A stretch of DNA of 64,000 bases. Source: Glaciihabitans sp. dw_435. GTDB lineage: Bacteria > Actinomycetota > Actinomycetes > Actinomycetales > Microbacteriaceae. A program made the position numbers and the translations under genes. The notes below the pieces were generated by a model, which saw nothing but the letters and a program-made list of their open reading frames with translations, had not been told where the DNA came from and did no database searches. Of this stretch, positions 61,731-64,000 are shown piece by piece. Where the stretch lies: positions 62,001-126,000 of the forward strand of contig NZ_JAAVUZ010000007.1 of NCBI RefSeq assembly GCF_018449675.1, given 5' to 3'. The first letter of the stretch is position 1. Each line of letters begins with the position of its first letter.

Positions 61731-61934
61731 ATGGCCGTACCGAAGCGCAAGATGTCCCGTGCAAGCACCCGCATGCGCCGCGCGCAGTGGAAGGCCACCG
61801 CGCCGACCCTGGTGAAGACCGTTGAGAACGGCAAGACGACGTACAGCCTCCCGCACCGCGCGAAGGTCGTCGAGGACTCCACCGGAACGCCCCTGTACAT
61901 GGAGTACAAGGGTCGTAAGGTCGCGGACGTATAG
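61731..61934 (+). CDS. rpmF: 50S ribosomal protein L32
   Basis: 67 residues. [20 protein letters not shown] is the standard L32 start. It has no zinc-binding cysteines, so it is the cysteine-free form (C-). GAAAAGAGA lies just upstream, within the end of the DUF177 gene. Confidence 0.98.
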   Translation: MAVPKRKMSRASTRMRRAQWKATAPTLVKTVENGKTTYSLPHRAKVVEDSTGTPLYMEYKGRKVADV

Positions 61935-61963
61935 TCCCCGCACATTCTTCTCCGAGTCGGCCC

Positions 61964-62686
61964 GTGTCTGGAACTGAAGCCAGCCGGGCCGATTTGGCGC
62001 GCGCGCTCGGCGTCGAAGTCAGCCCCGCTCTGCTGGAGCAGGCGCTGACCCACCGGTCGTTCGCGTACGAAAACGGCGGCATCGGGCACAACGAGCGACT
62101 CGAGTTTCTCGGAGACTCGATCCTCGGGCAGGCCGTCACGGTCATGCTGTACCGCGAGAACCCCGACCTCGACGAGGGCGAGCTGGCCAAGCGCCGCGCC
62201 AGCCTCGTCTCGAGCGTCGCCCTCGCGGAAGTTGCCCGCTCCATCGGCCTCGGCGAGCACATCCGTCTCGGACGCGGTGAGATCCTCACCGGCGGCAACG
62301 ACAAGTCGTCCATCCTCGCGGACACGGTCGAGGCAGTCATTGGTGCCGTGTACCTGGATGCGGGAGCGGATGAAGCGACCGCCTTCGTTCTCCGTTTGAT
62401 CAGGCCACTTCTCACCAACCCAGAACGCTTCGGCGCTGCGATGGATCCCAAGACGAGCCTGCAGGAGCTCGTGGCCCGACTCGGACGCGGCGCCCCGGCG
62501 TACGCGGTCACCGACACCGGCCCCGATCACTCCAAGCGCTTCCACGCCACGATCACCGTGGGCGACGAGGTCGTCTCCTCCGGCTCCGGCACGAGCAAGA
62601 AGCAGGCAGAAATGGTCGCGGCCCTCGAGGCCTGGACCATCCTGCACGCGGCGTCGACGCCCTCCGAGGCGCCCGCGCAGCACTGA
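61964..62686 (+). CDS. rnc: Ribonuclease III
   Basis: 240 residues. It cleaves double-stranded RNA in rRNA processing and decay. The catalytic signature NERLEFLGDS lies near residue 43 and DTVEAVIGAVYLDAG holds the second acidic cluster. A double-stranded RNA-binding domain (about 160-232) ends GTSKKQAEMVAALEA. GTG start 29 bases after rpmF; mutM begins four bases after its stop. Confidence 0.97.
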   Translation: MSGTEASRADLARALGVEVSPALLEQALTHRSFAYENGGIGHNERLEFLGDSILGQAVTVMLYRENPDLDEGELAKRRASLVSSVALAEVARSIGLGEHIRLGRGEILTGGNDKSSILADTVEAVIGAVYLDAGADEATAFVLRLIRPLLTNPERFGAAMDPKTSLQELVARLGRGAPAYAVTDTGPDHSKRFHATITVGDEVVSSGSGTSKKQAEMVAALEAWTILHAASTPSEAPAQH

Positions 62687-62690
62687 CGCC

Positions 62691-63578
62691 GTGCCCGAAC
62701 TTCCCGAGGTCGAAGTTGTGCGAGCGGGGCTCGAGCCCGCGGTCAGCGGCGCCTCCGTGGCATCCGTCACCGTCTTCGACGAGCGATCCCTGCGCCGTCA
62801 CGTCGGCCCAAGCGAGGACTTCACCGACCGGCTGACTGGCGCGCGTTTTCTCGGCGCCGAACGTCGGGGCAAGTTCCTGTGGCTTCCCATCGCCCCCGGG
62901 GGCGACGCCACCGCACCGACCGAGGCGCTCGTGGTGCACCTCGGCATGAGCGGCCAGGTGCTGCTGCGCGACCGCGCGACCGACGACCGGCTCACCCGCA
63001 TCCGCCTCGACATCGACCACCCGGGCCACGGCCCGTTGCGCCTCAACTTCGTCGACCAGCGCATCTTCGGCTCCATGGCGATCGACCGGATGGTCGCGAC
63101 TCCCGATCTCGCCGGCGGTCTCGTGCCCAGCCAGGTCGCCCACATCGCGCGGGACCCGCTCGACCCCGCCTTCAGTGATTCCCTCTTCTTCGCCTCTCTA
63201 GCCCGGCGCAAGACGGGCATCAAGCGCGCAATGCTCGACCAGACGCTCATCAGCGGCATCGGCAACATATACGCCGACGAATCGCTCTGGGCCTCACGCA
63301 TCCACTACGACCAGCCGACGCAGACGCTCAGTCGCCCCCGCGCCAAGGTGCTGCTCGCCGAGGTGCGGTCGGTGCTCGCCAAGGCCCTCGCCGAGGGCGG
63401 CACGAGTTTCGACGCCCAGTACGTGAACGTCAACGGAGCGTCCGGCTACTTCTCCCACTCGCTCAACGCCTACGGCCAGCACGGCAAGGAGTGCCCCCGC
63501 TGCGGCCTCCCGATCGTGCGCGAGAGCTTCATGAACCGCGGATCGCACTTCTGCCCCCGCTGCCAGCGTCTGCGCTGA
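62691..63578 (+). CDS. mutM: Formamidopyrimidine-DNA glycosylase
   Basis: 295 residues. It excises 8-oxoguanine and Fapy lesions. MPELPEVE gives the catalytic Pro2-Glu3, VHLGMSGQVLL contains the conserved helix segment, QTLISGIGNIYADE is the H2TH region, and the C-terminal zinc finger has four cysteines (CPRCG and CPRCQ). GTG start. Confidence 0.97.
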   Translation: MPELPEVEVVRAGLEPAVSGASVASVTVFDERSLRRHVGPSEDFTDRLTGARFLGAERRGKFLWLPIAPGGDATAPTEALVVHLGMSGQVLLRDRATDDRLTRIRLDIDHPGHGPLRLNFVDQRIFGSMAIDRMVATPDLAGGLVPSQVAHIARDPLDPAFSDSLFFASLARRKTGIKRAMLDQTLISGIGNIYADESLWASRIHYDQPTQTLSRPRAKVLLAEVRSVLAKALAEGGTSFDAQYVNVNGASGYFSHSLNAYGQHGKECPRCGLPIVRESFMNRGSHFCPRCQRLR

Positions 63579-63582
63579 CGAA

Positions 63583-64000
63583 CTACAACTCTTTGCGCCA
63601 GGCTGCCTCGTAGGCCATCGCCACGAAGCCGACGGCCTCGTTCACCGAGAGCATGTGACGGTTCTCCTCGGCGTTGAAGGTCGTGATGGCCGGATGACCC
63701 GGGTGCGTGTCATCCAGTTGTCGGATGTTGGCCAGCTTCACCAGCATCCCCAGACGGTGCCCGCGGTGCTCGCGCAGCACGAGCGTGTCCTCCTGGCTCA
63801 CGGCCCGCTCGAGTTCACGAGGCACGGATAGCTCGGTGTACGCCACGAGTCGTCCGCTCGGCACGTGCTCGGCTGCCGCGACGAGGTTCGTGATCGGGCT
63901 CGACTCCTCCCGCTCCTCCTTCGCGCGAATGCGGGCGGCATCCCAGATGTCCTCGGTGACCTCGAGACCTGCATTGGGAGCGTCCGTGCTCATCCGGGTG
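63583..64000 (-). CDS. GNAT-family acetyltransferase, C-terminal part (partial)
   Basis: At least 139 residues of a gene that runs off the end of the window. The visible part is the second GNAT module of a longer protein: LVAYTELSVP, TLVLREHRGHRLGMLVKLAN (acetyl-CoA loop RGHRLG) and TFNAEENRHMLSVNEAVGF. An ATG at 63993 could be mistaken for the start. The sequence before it stays open to the window edge, and homologues of this type continue N-terminally before the MSTDAP segment. Converges on mutM with a four-base gap. Confidence 0.82.
   Translation of the reverse strand, partial: TRMSTDAPNAGLEVTEDIWDAARIRAKEEREESSPITNLVAAAEHVPSGRLVAYTELSVPRELERAVSQEDTLVLREHRGHRLGMLVKLANIRQLDDTHPGHPAITTFNAEENRHMLSVNEAVGFVAMAYEAAWRKEL

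Noticed and set aside
63583-63993. Complete 136-residue GNAT gene
   Set aside because: The frame stays open to the window edge and the ATG at 63993 falls in the middle of the usual two-module protein, so it is treated as partial.

Overview
The window is high-GC DNA with frequent GTG starts, many ATGA or GTGA gene overlaps and several apparently leaderless genes. Together with coenzyme F420 genes, an F420-dependent glucose-6-phosphate dehydrogenase, PknB-type kinase signalling and a LAETG (sortase E type) surface protein, this points to an actinobacterium, most likely of the family Microbacteriaceae. It reads as ordinary chromosome. I see no integrase, transposase, phage gene, tRNA, rRNA or CRISPR array.

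Layout. Positions 1-2162 hold the end of a RidA-like gene, a UPF0114 membrane protein and a TerC-family protein behind a manganese (yybP-ykoY) riboswitch. Positions 2322-18894 look like one long signalling and envelope operon: PP2C phosphatase, FHA protein, Ser/Thr kinase, a 1867-residue Ig-like/FN3 surface protein, MoxR ATPase, DUF58 protein, a transglutaminase-fold membrane protein that has lost its catalytic Cys and His, and three tandem GPP34 (GOLPH3-like) proteins. Positions 19134-34753 are mostly housekeeping: leuCD, murA, plsC-like, gpsA, ddl, thiL with a coupled ArsR regulator, rsmD, an acyl-CoA dehydrogenase, recG and coaD, with three lipoprotein or membrane-anchored unknowns.

Positions 34760-48187 form an F420 island: TetR regulator, fgd, a second F420-dependent luciferase-like enzyme, cofE, cofC, cofD and an ABC transporter resembling the proposed F420-0 importer. 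A second MoxR-DUF58-transglutaminase set sits inside it, and this copy keeps its catalytic residues. Positions 48336-50679 hold an HxlR-BTAD fusion regulator and a cysteine-repeat LAETG surface protein. Positions 50827-60813 are a reductive pyrimidine (or hydantoin) degradation cluster: MocR-type regulator, N-carbamoyl-beta-alanine amidohydrolase, dihydropyrimidinase, a luciferase-like oxidoreductase, an ABC importer and a class III aminotransferase. Positions 61150-64000 carry DUF177-rpmF-rnc-mutM and a truncated GNAT gene.

How it fits together. Two themes stand out. One is a kinase/phosphatase-controlled envelope operon ending in three GPP34 proteins, paired with a second related locus carrying an intact transglutaminase. 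The other is F420: late cofactor biosynthesis, cofactor reduction by Fgd, a possible precursor importer, and candidate F420 users, one of them inside the pyrimidine pathway. No FO synthase gene is in the window, which fits import of a precursor but does not prove it. All assignments are by reading; no database search was run.
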